A stretch of 15,325 bases of DNA from an uncultured Oscillospiraceae bacterium (GCA_910588365.1 CAJUQS010000172.1:1-15325); one strand, 5' to 3'; numbered from the stretch's first letter, positions 7,685 through 14,415 are shown. Notes: generated by a model not told the origin, from the letters alone. Numbers and translations: made by a program.

Positions 7685-8716
7685 TCAGATGGTCAGCACC
7701 TTCCCTGCGTCGGTGTACAGCTTGGCAAATCCGGAGGTGCTGGTAATAGCGGCCCGCTCCACCTGCCGGTCAATGAGCTTGTCGTACTCCACCATCACAT
7801 CGCCGGCACAGACCATCTCCAGGGCGTAGTTGCGGTCCAGACCGATGAGCTTGCCCTCGGGCATGGCGCTGGTGCGCAGCAGGGTCGCGCCCAGGGGGGA
7901 GGTGAGGGTGCCGGTGCCCTGGAAATTGAGGCCCGTCAGGGGGTTCTGGAACTCGGTCATTTTCAGCATATCCAGCATCACCGCGTTGGGCACCAGGATG
8001 GTGTTCATGGTGTAGGGGTCGAACTGGGACCAGAAGTCCAGCAGGGTCTCATACGTCAGTGTACCCTTGGTGCCGCCGATGGGCCCCTTGCCAACCTCAA
8101 AGGCGTCGGCGGGGTTGTCGTTGCCATCACCGTTGGTGATGACCTTGATGGCGTCCTCCAAGTGCATTCTGGCGATGTGGCTGCCGATCTGCCGCAGGGT
8201 GATGGAGAACAGGTCCAGCCGCTGGAACCGGATGGCCTCATAGGAGGCCACCAGCATCCGGCCGCGCTTGTGGAGCTTGACCAGATTGCTCTGGGTGCGC
8301 ACGGTGGTCTGGGGCAGCTGGGCCCCCTCCTCCACCCGCCTCAGGCGCTTCTCATCCTCGCTGGGCGCCGAGGTGATGGAGCGGTAGTCCATGCCGTCAA
8401 ACTGTGTGACTGTGGCGGTGATGGAGGGCAGCACGTTGTCCTCCTCCATGCCCTGGCGCACGATGCGGGAGACGAACTCGGGGAACAGCACCGCCGACTC
8501 GGTGGTGCGGAAGAACTTTTCCACCACATCGGAGCGGTTGCCCTTCACGTGGATGTCGAAGCGCTTGAGCTGGCGCTGAAAGGCGTCCAGCCCCTCCAGG
8601 GGGGTGCCCCGGTAGTTCTCGCTGGGATCCGCGGCCTCCAGCACCTGGGAGAAGGACCTGCCCGCCTCGCCGTACATGCCCTTTTCCAGCCGCAGATTGT
8701 CATAAGTATAAGCCAT
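7685..8716 (-). CDS. Major capsid protein (HK97 fold, XkdG-like)
   Basis: This 343-residue protein is the main shell subunit. The N-terminal arm (DNLRLEKGMYGEAGRSFSQV) precedes a helix-rich region with FPEFVSRIVRQGMEEDNVLP, the E-loop-like segment RSITSAPSEDEKRLRRVEEG, and a P-domain with LFSITLRQIGSHIARMHLED. The C-terminal A-domain shows TILVPNAVMLDMLKM, EGKLIGLDRNYALEMV and DRQVERAAITSTSGFAKLYT. This is the pattern of PBSX-like capsid proteins. The ATG at 8716 has AGGAGG nine bases upstream, one of the best ribosome sites in the window, as expected for an abundant protein. A decoration protein gene lies upstream and the connector genes downstream. Confidence 0.93.
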   Translation of the reverse strand: MAYTYDNLRLEKGMYGEAGRSFSQVLEAADPSENYRGTPLEGLDAFQRQLKRFDIHVKGNRSDVVEKFFRTTESAVLFPEFVSRIVRQGMEEDNVLPSITATVTQFDGMDYRSITSAPSEDEKRLRRVEEGAQLPQTTVRTQSNLVKLHKRGRMLVASYEAIRFQRLDLFSITLRQIGSHIARMHLEDAIKVITNGDGNDNPADAFEVGKGPIGGTKGTLTYETLLDFWSQFDPYTMNTILVPNAVMLDMLKMTEFQNPLTGLNFQGTGTLTSPLGATLLRTSAMPEGKLIGLDRNYALEMVCAGDVMVEYDKLIDRQVERAAITSTSGFAKLYTDAGKVLTI

Positions 8717-8734
8717 ATTCGATTTCCTCCTTTT

Positions 8735-9082
8735 TTACAGCAGGATTGTCACGGCGTTTGCCGCGGCATCCACATCCACCACAAGGCACTGGGTGCCTGT
8801 CTCCGCGCTGGCGGCGGTCTTAACGCCGCCAATGCCGTCGCCGCACAGGGAGGCTTGGCCCACAGAGGGTGCGCTGCCGCTGTACGCCGCCGTCACAAAG
8901 CCGCCCACCTGCACAGTGCAGGCATCGTCCTTGCAGCAGAGCGTCACACCGCAGAAGCTCTCGCCGTCGCCGCAGGCGCACACGGTGCCGTTCCCGGCCA
9001 TCCTGACCACCTGTCCCTCGCCCAGTCCGCTGCCCAGGAAGGTCGCGCAGACCTGTCCCACGCCGTCAAAAGAAACACTCAT
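8735..9082 (-). CDS. Probable capsid decoration/cement protein
   Basis: This 115-residue protein lies between the capsid protease and the major capsid gene, where a decoration (cement) protein is typical. It is made of short beta-strands (GQVVRMAGNGTVCACGDGES, CTVQVGGFVTAAYSG, QCLVVDVDAAANAVTILL) and resembles the DUF2190-like or trimeric gpD-type beta proteins in general pattern, though I cannot fix the family. It contains nine Cys residues, including a Cys-Cys pair, which is remarkable for its length. The ATG at 9082 has AGGAGG eight bases upstream, and the gene ends 19 bases before the major capsid start. Confidence 0.75.
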   Translation of the reverse strand: MSVSFDGVGQVCATFLGSGLGEGQVVRMAGNGTVCACGDGESFCGVTLCCKDDACTVQVGGFVTAAYSGSAPSVGQASLCGDGIGGVKTAASAETGTQCLVVDVDAAANAVTILL

Positions 9083-9100
9083 TGGAAAATCCTCCTTTTA

Positions 9101-10024
9101 TCAAATCAGAAACGCGCTGTCCTCCTCGGCGCAGGGGGCGGCTGCTCTGGGCCGCAGCTGAGGGGAGGGGGGATACTTCTCGTCCATCCGCCGCCGGTAC
9201 ATCCTGGTCATCTCCAGCAGCTCGTCCTCCTCCATCTTCTCCGCTGTTCTGGAGAAGATTTTCAAATCCACCGACTCGTCCGCCAGCCCGGCCAGCCGCA
9301 CCAGCTCCTTTCTCAGGCCGCCCATGTAGGCCCGTCCCATCTGCGCCTCCTTCTCCAGCGCCTCCAGCTGCCCCAGACAGCCGCACTCCGCCGCCAGCCG
9401 TTTCAGCTCCAGCCCCTGCTCCTTGGTAAAGGCTTTGATGACGCCGGCCTTCCGCTGGGCCGGTACGGCCACGAAGCTCCACTCATAGGCGTCCGTGGGC
9501 TCCCGGAGGGTGAAGTAGCACAGCTTCCCGTCATACCGCCTGCCGCCCTGGTGGCCGCACCGCTCCTTCCCGCAGATGGAGCACACCCGCCCGGACACGC
9601 TGCACCCGACGCTGACCTCCTTTTTGATGCCCGCCTCGATCTCATCGATCAGAGCGCTGTTTTTCTCATTGCGCAGCATATAGGCGTAGCCCTTCAGGTA
9701 CTGGCACCCGTCCCCGGCCATGGTGGAGCTGCCCTCCCGGCAGACCTCGGTCCGGTAGAGCCGGGCGGTCTGGCCTTCGGCGGACCAGTTGTGGTCAAAG
9801 ATGCCGCTCTTGCCCACAAACAGCCCGCTGAGGATCTCCAGCGCCTCCTCGTCGAAGCGCTCCCAGTCCCGGTCCACCTCGTTGTCGCACAGCCGGATGG
9901 CGAAGGTGTACACCTGATCCGGCGTCAGCTCCGCTTTGGACAGGCGGTTGATGAGGATCATATCGTCCCGGGCAACCTTGTGCCGGGAGATGCTGCCCGG
10001 CTCCTTTCTGATGTCCAAATTCAC
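9101..10024 (-). CDS. Capsid maturation protease with scaffold tail (prohead protease type)
   Basis: This 307-residue protein probably cuts the capsid precursor and supplies the scaffold. The first ~195 residues have the prohead-protease look: His78 in GIFDHNWSAEG is a likely catalytic His. Ser138 in KKEVSVGCSVSG is a likely catalytic Ser. The domain ends in EWSFVAVPAQRKAGVIKAF. A Cys-rich insert at residues 148-158 (C-x2-C-x4-C-x-H) could bind zinc. Residues about 200-275 are highly charged and helical (LKRLAAECGCLGQLEALEKE, KIFSRTAEKMEEDELLEMTR), which fits a scaffold domain. The start is GTG at 10024 with AGGAGG four bases upstream. It sits between portal and decoration protein, the classical protease slot. 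Confidence 0.82.
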   Translation of the reverse strand: MNLDIRKEPGSISRHKVARDDMILINRLSKAELTPDQVYTFAIRLCDNEVDRDWERFDEEALEILSGLFVGKSGIFDHNWSAEGQTARLYRTEVCREGSSTMAGDGCQYLKGYAYMLRNEKNSALIDEIEAGIKKEVSVGCSVSGRVCSICGKERCGHQGGRRYDGKLCYFTLREPTDAYEWSFVAVPAQRKAGVIKAFTKEQGLELKRLAAECGCLGQLEALEKEAQMGRAYMGGLRKELVRLAGLADESVDLKIFSRTAEKMEEDELLEMTRMYRRRMDEKYPPSPQLRPRAAAPCAEEDSAFLI

Positions 10025-10032
10025 GTTTCCTC

Positions 10033-11235
10033 CTATGTCTCCTGCGGACGGCCGTCCGGCCGTCCCGTCTCGTTCTCCCGCTCCAGGCGGTCATTTTCCA
10101 GAGCCAGCTTCCGTGTCTGCTCCCGGTACCAGCCCGCCTTGGCCTCCTCCAGGAGGTCCTGCAAATTGATGTCGTCCCAGACCACCCGGAAGGCGCAGCC
10201 GTATCCGTGCATTCTCAGCCACATCCGGCAGATCCGCTCCACCGCCGGGGTCAGGGCCCGCCGGATGGCGGTCATCTCCGTGGTCAGCAGGTCCGCCTGC
10301 TGGGTGCTCATCCGCTCGGTGCTGGACCAGCTCAGCCCCAGCATGAAGGGCGGGATGCCCGTCTTGCTGACCAGCTGCTCCAGGATCTGCCGCACGGGCA
10401 CGGAGCTGTCCAGGATCTGGTTGTCCGCGCCGATGACCCTGATATCCACGTCGCCCACGGCCACGAAGTCCCGGACGCTCCCGCTCCGGGTGCTCTCCAT
10501 GGCCCGGCTCCACTCGCTGGCCAGCTGGCGGCTGCGCTCCTGGGCCATGCCCCGCTCCCACTCGCCGTCCCCCGGCTTGTAGACCACGGCAAAGCGCACG
10601 TTGCCCATCCGCTCCCAGTTCACGCCGATGGCGTGATAGATTTTACTCAGCAGCTCCGTCAGGAAGGGCATGGACCGCAGCAGCGACACGCCGTAGGGCG
10701 CGTGGGCTTCCGGGTTGAAGGGGGTAAACAGCAGCAGCTGCTGGTAGGGCAGGGGCTTGATCTGCCCGAACTCGTTCATGGCGCACAGCGCGAAGTCCAG
10801 CGGTCCGTCCCCCTCCCGGATCTGGATGTCCTCCACCCGGCCGCAGAGCAGCGCGGCGATGTCCCGCCCGTCTGCGGCGGGGACGATCTCGCCCACCGCC
10901 TGCCCGAACATGAGCATGGAGTCCAGGTACTGGTCCAGAAAGGCGTTGATGCCCCGCTGTCCCCGTCCCACGTCCACCTGCTCCAGAAATTGTTTCAGCT
11001 CCTCCTCCGCGCTGGGGTTGTCACAGGCCGCTGTCACGCCTCCGCACAGGCGGATGATCTTGTAGATACACGCGTCGACCACCGGGACGGCCTCACGGAT
11101 GGCCCGGTACAGCTGTCTCTCCCCCAGATCCAGGGGCGAATAGCCGCCCAGCATTCCGAAGGGGTGGGAGGTGCTTCTGGTGATCTGCGGCGTGGCCGCC
11201 GCGGCCGCCTCCCGTTTTCTCTTGAAAAATCTCAT
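10033..11235 (-). CDS. Phage portal protein (XkdE/HK97-like)
   Basis: This 400-residue protein forms the ring through which DNA enters and leaves the head. Family marks are the N-terminal section RAIREAVPVVDACIYKIIRL, then FLDQYLDSMLMFGQAVGEIV in the wing, HAPYGVSLLRSMPFLTELLS, and the stem-crown region SKTGIPPFMLGLSWSSTERM. The C-terminus is a charged helix. The ATG at 11235 has AAAGGAG seven bases upstream. The terminase-portal pair is normally tightly packed, but here a 223-bp hairpin-rich gap separates the portal from the large terminase. The protease gene follows after eight bases. Confidence 0.93.
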   Translation of the reverse strand: MRFFKRKREAAAAATPQITRSTSHPFGMLGGYSPLDLGERQLYRAIREAVPVVDACIYKIIRLCGGVTAACDNPSAEEELKQFLEQVDVGRGQRGINAFLDQYLDSMLMFGQAVGEIVPAADGRDIAALLCGRVEDIQIREGDGPLDFALCAMNEFGQIKPLPYQQLLLFTPFNPEAHAPYGVSLLRSMPFLTELLSKIYHAIGVNWERMGNVRFAVVYKPGDGEWERGMAQERSRQLASEWSRAMESTRSGSVRDFVAVGDVDIRVIGADNQILDSSVPVRQILEQLVSKTGIPPFMLGLSWSSTERMSTQQADLLTTEMTAIRRALTPAVERICRMWLRMHGYGCAFRVVWDDINLQDLLEEAKAGWYREQTRKLALENDRLERENETGRPDGRPQET

Positions 11236-11458
11236 TGCTCAACTCCTTTGCTCGCCGCGCTTTTCGCGGCAGTGTGAGTTGTTTCCGGATCACAGTCCGG
11301 GGCGTACCTTTTCCCCCGCGGGAAAAGTAACCCGGGTTCCGGGGCGGCGTAAGCCCCGCTTATCTCGCGTCATTCGGCAGGGCCGAACGACTGCTCGGGC
11401 GGTGCAGGCATCGCCTAGGGCGGCGCAGGCCCTATCCGGCCCCGTCCGTCAGAAAAAA
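11236..11458. repeat. Hairpin-rich 223-bp gap between terminase and portal
   Basis: No plausible gene is seen. The gap holds a run of short GC-rich inverted repeats. They are GCCGCG/CGCGGC at 11254-11270, CCGGA/TCCGG at 11285-11300, CTTTTCCC/GGGAAAAG at 11308-11327, CCCGG/CCGGG near 11331-11343, GGGGC/GCCCC at 11341-11357, TTCGGC/GCCGAA at 11373-11387, and further GC-rich pairs to 11435. The 11308-11327 hairpin resembles the GGTACCTTTTCC hairpin at 14981-15010. None is followed by a clear T-run on the minus strand, so they are more likely a repeat insertion than terminators. All other genes in the structural operon overlap or nearly touch. Confidence 0.6.
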
Positions 11459-12715
11459 TCACCCCCTTCTCACCACCGAGCAGAACGCCCCCTCGCAGCT
11501 CCCCGATTCCGCCACGGTGGCGGCAAAATACCGCATGTCGTCCATGGCGTGGTCGTTGTCCTTGTGGGGGGCGTCCCGCCCTCCGGTCTCCTCGCTCCAG
11601 CGGTAGAGCGCCATCTCCCTGAGACAGTCCCCGCAGTTCTCGCATATCACGATCCGCCCTCTTTTCAACAAATCGGCGGTGATGCGGATGCCTGAGAGGA
11701 CATCGTTGTTGGCCTTGATGACGCGGTAGCCCGCCTGGCGCAGGGCGGTGATGAAGCTGGCGGCGGAGGGGTCCGCCACCACGCAGCGCAGCCGGTGCCC
11801 GCTGGCCAAACGCCCCAGCTCCGCCACATACTCCTGGTCTGTCAGCTGGACGCCGGTACTCCTGGAAGCGTAATAATATTCCTTCACCCGGTACCAGACG
11901 TCCCCCTTCCGTCCCCAGAGTCCGAAGGAACAGGGATTGGCGGTGCCGTAGTCCACGGAGATGACGTACTCCTCCAGCTCGCCCTCGGGCGCGGGCCGCG
12001 CGTCCCGCGCCGGGTCGAAGAAGTCGTAGATCAGCCCCTTGGCGGCGGTCCACTCCCCCAGAATGAACCGCCTGTAGAAGGCACCGCTGTAGCTGGTGCG
12101 GTAGCGCTGCCGGATGCGTTGGGAGAGGGAGGGGTTGTCCTCCATGGTGAAGTGCAGGTACAGCGCGTTCCGGCTCTCGCTTTTCAGGATCCACTCCTGG
12201 TAGAACCAGTGCTGGGGTCCTTCGGGATTGCAGTTGAACCACAGCCTGGACCCCTGTACGCTGCACCGGGCGATGGCCTGCTCCACAAAGGAGCGGGGCA
12301 TCAGCGCCACCTCGTCCAGCAGTACCCCCGCCAGAGTGACGCCCTGGATAAAGGCGGCGCTGCCCTCGTCCTTTCCGCCCATCAGGTAGAACCGGTTTTC
12401 CCGGCCGCCCCTGCGGATGGACAGCAGGTTCTCGCTCCGCTTCTCCCTGCACTGGAACCCCAGCTCCTGCAAAAGCGGCGTCAGCTCCTGCAATAGGTTC
12501 CGCCGCAGGGAGACCACGCTCTTTCCGCAGAAGGCGAACTGCTGGCCCTTGAAAGAGGCCATGGCCCAGCACACGAAGCTCAGCCCCATGCACAGCGTCT
12601 TGCCGCTGCGCACGGCCCCGTCGCAGATGATGGCGTCATAGTGCCGGTCCGTGGATTTGGGGCCCCACCAGCACATGACCCGTTTCTGCTTGGGGGAGAA
12701 TCGCTTGATTTTCAT
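11459..12715 (-). CDS. Terminase large subunit (XtmB-like)
   Basis: This 418-residue protein is the packaging motor. The ATPase domain has a Walker A motif GAVRSGKT at residues 33-40 and a Walker B LLDE at 132-135. It is followed by a coupling motif, FNCNPEGPQ, near 160-168. The nuclease domain has candidate acidic residues at D255 (VISVDYGTANP), D315 (CVVADPSAASF) and D388/D392 (NDHAMDDMRY), as in the RNase-H-like terminase nucleases. It translocates DNA into the head with the small terminase and portal. Its ATG overlaps the small terminase stop by four bases (ATGA). It looks complete. Confidence 0.95.
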   Translation of the reverse strand: MKIKRFSPKQKRVMCWWGPKSTDRHYDAIICDGAVRSGKTLCMGLSFVCWAMASFKGQQFAFCGKSVVSLRRNLLQELTPLLQELGFQCREKRSENLLSIRRGGRENRFYLMGGKDEGSAAFIQGVTLAGVLLDEVALMPRSFVEQAIARCSVQGSRLWFNCNPEGPQHWFYQEWILKSESRNALYLHFTMEDNPSLSQRIRQRYRTSYSGAFYRRFILGEWTAAKGLIYDFFDPARDARPAPEGELEEYVISVDYGTANPCSFGLWGRKGDVWYRVKEYYYASRSTGVQLTDQEYVAELGRLASGHRLRCVVADPSAASFITALRQAGYRVIKANNDVLSGIRITADLLKRGRIVICENCGDCLREMALYRWSEETGGRDAPHKDNDHAMDDMRYFAATVAESGSCEGAFCSVVRRG

Positions 12716-12987
12716 TCCTCACCCGCCTCCAGCGCGCTCAGCAGCGCGTTCATGCTCTCGTCGCCGCCGCCCGCGCACTCCAGCAGCAGGGAGATCGCCT
12801 TCACACGGTCCGCGAATTTGATCTCCACGCTGCCCGCGCTGTTGATTTTGAACTCGCTCACGCCCCACAGGTCCAGCCCCGGCACGTATTGTTCCTTTGG
12901 CTCCAGTGCCAGCATGACCGCGTCGTTTGGCCTCGACAGCGCGATTTTTGCAAGAGCATCCAGAATTTGCTCCCGATCCAGCTCCAT
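12712..12987 (-). CDS. Terminase small subunit-like protein
   Basis: This 91-residue protein directly precedes and overlaps the large terminase by four bases, the usual place for the small DNA-recognition subunit. It has an N-terminal helix REQILDALAKIALSRPNDAV, a short hairpin GLDLWGVSEFKINSAGSVEI and a C-terminal helical DRVKAISLLLECA segment of the kind used for oligomerisation. It is short for the family and lacks an obvious helix-turn-helix, so the assignment is by position and general pattern. AAGGA lies about ten bases upstream of the ATG. It would be the first gene of the late operon; no strong promoter was seen in the gap upstream. Confidence 0.78.
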   Translation of the reverse strand: MELDREQILDALAKIALSRPNDAVMLALEPKEQYVPGLDLWGVSEFKINSAGSVEIKFADRVKAISLLLECAGGGDESMNALLSALEAGEE

Positions 12988-13028
12988 TCAATCACCGTCC
13001 TTACACATAGGGGCCGAAACGCGGAAAA

Positions 13029-13048
13029 GTTGCACGTCCCCGTGCAAC
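13029..13048 (-). repeat. Repeated hairpin GTTGCACG/CGTGCAAC, copy 1
   Basis: A perfect 8-bp stem with a 4-base loop, in the gap between the secB-like gene and the small terminase. A near-identical copy lies at 14823-14842, and both share TTGAAA-type flank on the minus strand 5' side. On the minus strand the hairpin is followed by TTTTCCGCGTTT, so it could act as a weak terminator for the toxin-antitoxin operon. It may also be part of a dispersed RNA element. Confidence 0.5.
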
Positions 13049-13085
13049 CTTTCAAAAAATTTTTTAAATCCACTCCGGGATAAGA

Positions 13086-13123
13086 AGAACCTCCACGCAG
13101 ACGCAAATCTGCGGGGAGGTTCT
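13086..13123 (-). other. Long hairpin downstream of secB-like gene
   Basis: AGAACCTCCACGCAG at 13086-13100 pairs with CTGCGGGGAGGTTCT at 13109-13123, a 15-bp stem with one mismatch and an eight-base loop. It lies about 55 bases after the stop of the secB-like gene. No T-run follows immediately on either strand, so it does not look like a standard intrinsic terminator, though with the hairpin at 13029 it may separate the toxin-antitoxin operon from the late operon. Confidence 0.45.
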
Positions 13124-13178
13124 GAAAATCTGTATTCATAATCGGACCGTAAAGAGCCGCCTCCCGTATCAACGCGCC

Positions 13179-13571
13179 CTATTCCTGCTCCTCGGAGCCG
13201 GGCCCGCTGACCTCTAAAGGTATTGGCTTGATATGGAAGGTGTCCGTGATCTCCCTGATAGTTTTCATCATCTGCCACTCCATTTCCCTGAAGATCGGCG
13301 CTATCGCAGCCCGATCCTTCTCCCGCATGGCGTCCTGCTGATCGGGCGCGATTTGAAAGTATCCATCTCCGGTAATGTTAAAACGGAATTCCTTTTCTCC
13401 GTTTCCGACAACCTGGAGCCGGTAGCGGCAGATAAGGGGGGCCTTATCCAGATTATCCGGAATAGCCACCGAGACATTGGGCTCTATGTTGAGCGACCCG
13501 CTGAATCCCTGCTCCAGCTTATAGTCCAGAGCGGAAATTCTAAAAGCGGTCATGCTGGCGGGGCGGTCCAT
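13179..13571 (-). CDS. SecB-like chaperone of a toxin-antitoxin-chaperone locus
   Basis: This 130-residue protein has the general SecB pattern: strands near residues 10-35 and 44-75 (YRLQVVGNGEKEFRFNITGD, GYFQI), then a helix at 90-110 (APIFREMEWQMMKTIREITD) and a final TFHIKPIPLE strand. This last part resembles the FPYARE...FPQLNLAPV segment of E. coli SecB. SecB is not a usual export chaperone in Firmicutes. SecB-like proteins next to toxin-antitoxin genes are known from TAC systems, where they protect the antitoxin. The ATG at 13571 has AGGAGG seven bases upstream and overlaps the end of hicB by 22 bases, so it is co-translated. The identification is by pattern only, and a different fold cannot be excluded. 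Confidence 0.6.
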   Translation of the reverse strand: MDRPASMTAFRISALDYKLEQGFSGSLNIEPNVSVAIPDNLDKAPLICRYRLQVVGNGEKEFRFNITGDGYFQIAPDQQDAMREKDRAAIAPIFREMEWQMMKTIREITDTFHIKPIPLEVSGPGSEEQE

Positions 13572-14023
13572 TTTCCAACCTCCTTTTGAGTCGGCTCATA
13601 AAACGGGAAGCAAAGGCCCTGCGCGTCATCTGCAAAATGTGAAATATATTTTTGCGGGAGCAGGAAAGAGACGGTGGTTGTAAATTCCCCGCTGATCTCG
13701 TGTTCCAGTGCTCTGGCGACGAGCTGGTTGAGCGATATCCCCCGCTCGGCCGCTGCGGCGTCCGCCTTCCTGTGGAGCTCCGGCGTAATGCGGACATTGA
13801 AGGAGCCGCGATAGGCCTTCTCCGGCGTCTTGCCGGCCTCCCGGCAAAACGCCAGGTAGCCGTCTATGCATTGGTGGAACATATCCTCCACCTCGCGGAC
13901 GGATTCCGCGTGAAAGCTCAAATAGTCCGCAACGCCGATTACCTCGCCCACCAGGAGGGAGTCCTCAACGCTGAATTCTACCTTTGCCTGATACCCTTTG
14001 TACATGGGAAGCAATCCCTTCAT
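13550..14023 (-). CDS. hicB: HicB-family antitoxin with C-terminal extension
   Basis: This 157-residue protein has an N-terminal partial RNase-H-like HicB domain (residues 7-65: YKGYQAKVEFSVEDSLLVGE, then FHAESVREVEDMFHQCIDGY). It also has a ribbon-helix-helix DNA-binding part at residues about 71-110 (RGSFNVRITPELHRKADAAA, SLNQLVARALEHEI). Beyond this, residues 111-157 form an aromatic-rich tail (FLLPQKYISHF, LCFPFYEP, KEVGKWTAPP) not needed for a HicB. It would neutralise HicA and bind the operon promoter. I chose the ATG at 14023, with AGGAGG six bases upstream; a TTG one codon earlier has no merit. It follows hicA after a 60-base gap with a palindrome and overlaps the secB-like gene. Confidence 0.88.
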   Translation of the reverse strand: MKGLLPMYKGYQAKVEFSVEDSLLVGEVIGVADYLSFHAESVREVEDMFHQCIDGYLAFCREAGKTPEKAYRGSFNVRITPELHRKADAAAAERGISLNQLVARALEHEISGEFTTTVSFLLPQKYISHFADDAQGLCFPFYEPTQKEVGKWTAPPA

Positions 14024-14038
14024 CAAGCACCTCCTAAC

Positions 14039-14058
14039 GAAAAGCGGTTCCGCTTTTC
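14039..14058. promoter_or_regulatory. 20-bp palindrome between hicA and hicB
   Basis: GAAAAGCGG and CCGCTTTTC are perfect inverted repeats separated by TT. They lie 16 bases before the hicB start, directly upstream of its ribosome site. It could be a second operator for the HicB ribbon-helix-helix domain, or an RNA hairpin that sets the hicA:hicB translation ratio. Either is inference. Confidence 0.45.
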
Positions 14059-14083
14059 AAGAGCCTATCCCGCTCTCAGACTT

Positions 14084-14332
14084 TTAATACCCGATATCGC
14101 GTAAAAAGGCCAGTACCTTTTTGATCTGATAGGGGTACAGGGTATTTTCGGGGTGAGGACCGTCAAAGGTCAGGATTCTGCCGGTGCCCTGATGGAAAAA
14201 CCGTAGGCTTGAACCCCGACCGCCATGGCCGCAGATACAGCCGCACTTTTGCATCAAGGCGTCAAGCTCCCGTGTAGTAAAATCCTTTGGCCTGCTTTTT
14301 ATCCGTGTCAGCAATTTATCCAGCGTAGCCAC
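14084..14332 (-). CDS. hicA: HicA-family mRNA interferase toxin
   Basis: This 82-residue protein is a small toxin that cuts mRNA. It shows KLLTRIKSRPKDFTTRELDA, a loop GHGGRGSSLRFFHQG in the place of the usual GSHxxF motif, DGPHP at residues 57-61, and a final helix YQIKKVLAFLRDIGY. The His that normally follows Gly-Ser is Ser here, as in variant HicA groups; other His residues nearby (36, 47) may serve. I chose GTG at 14332 because AGAGGAGG lies just upstream and because the promoter at 14387-14415 lies inside the longer open frame that begins at 14464. The gene is first in a hicA-hicB-secB-like operon. Confidence 0.87.
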   Translation of the reverse strand: MATLDKLLTRIKSRPKDFTTRELDALMQKCGCICGHGGRGSSLRFFHQGTGRILTFDGPHPENTLYPYQIKKVLAFLRDIGY

Positions 14333-14386
14333 CCAGTCCCCCTCCTCTGCAGCGACTGTTTTATAGTTGCAGCGCCCCTTGAACTT

Positions 14387-14415
14387 ATTTTGACACAACT
14401 TCCCTGATTTGTCAA
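14387..14415 (-). promoter_or_regulatory. Sigma-A-like promoter of hicA operon with operator
   Basis: On the minus strand a perfect -35 TTGACA (14410-14415) is followed after 17 bases by a -10 CAAAAT (14387-14392). Transcription would start near 14380, about 48 bases before the hicA GTG. An inverted repeat TTGACA...TGTCAA spans 14390-14415, overlapping both promoter boxes. This is a natural place for HicB to bind and repress. Confidence 0.6.

Noticed and set aside
8162..10582. An 806-residue open frame on the plus strand
   Set aside because: It lies opposite the capsid, decoration, protease and portal genes, is rich in His, Leu, Gly and Gln without any domain, and has no ribosome site. It is a product of the GC-rich codon use of the minus-strand genes.
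12858..13278. Short minus-strand frames between the secB-like gene and terminase
   Set aside because: They run through the two hairpins and overlap neighbouring genes in another frame, with no ribosome site.
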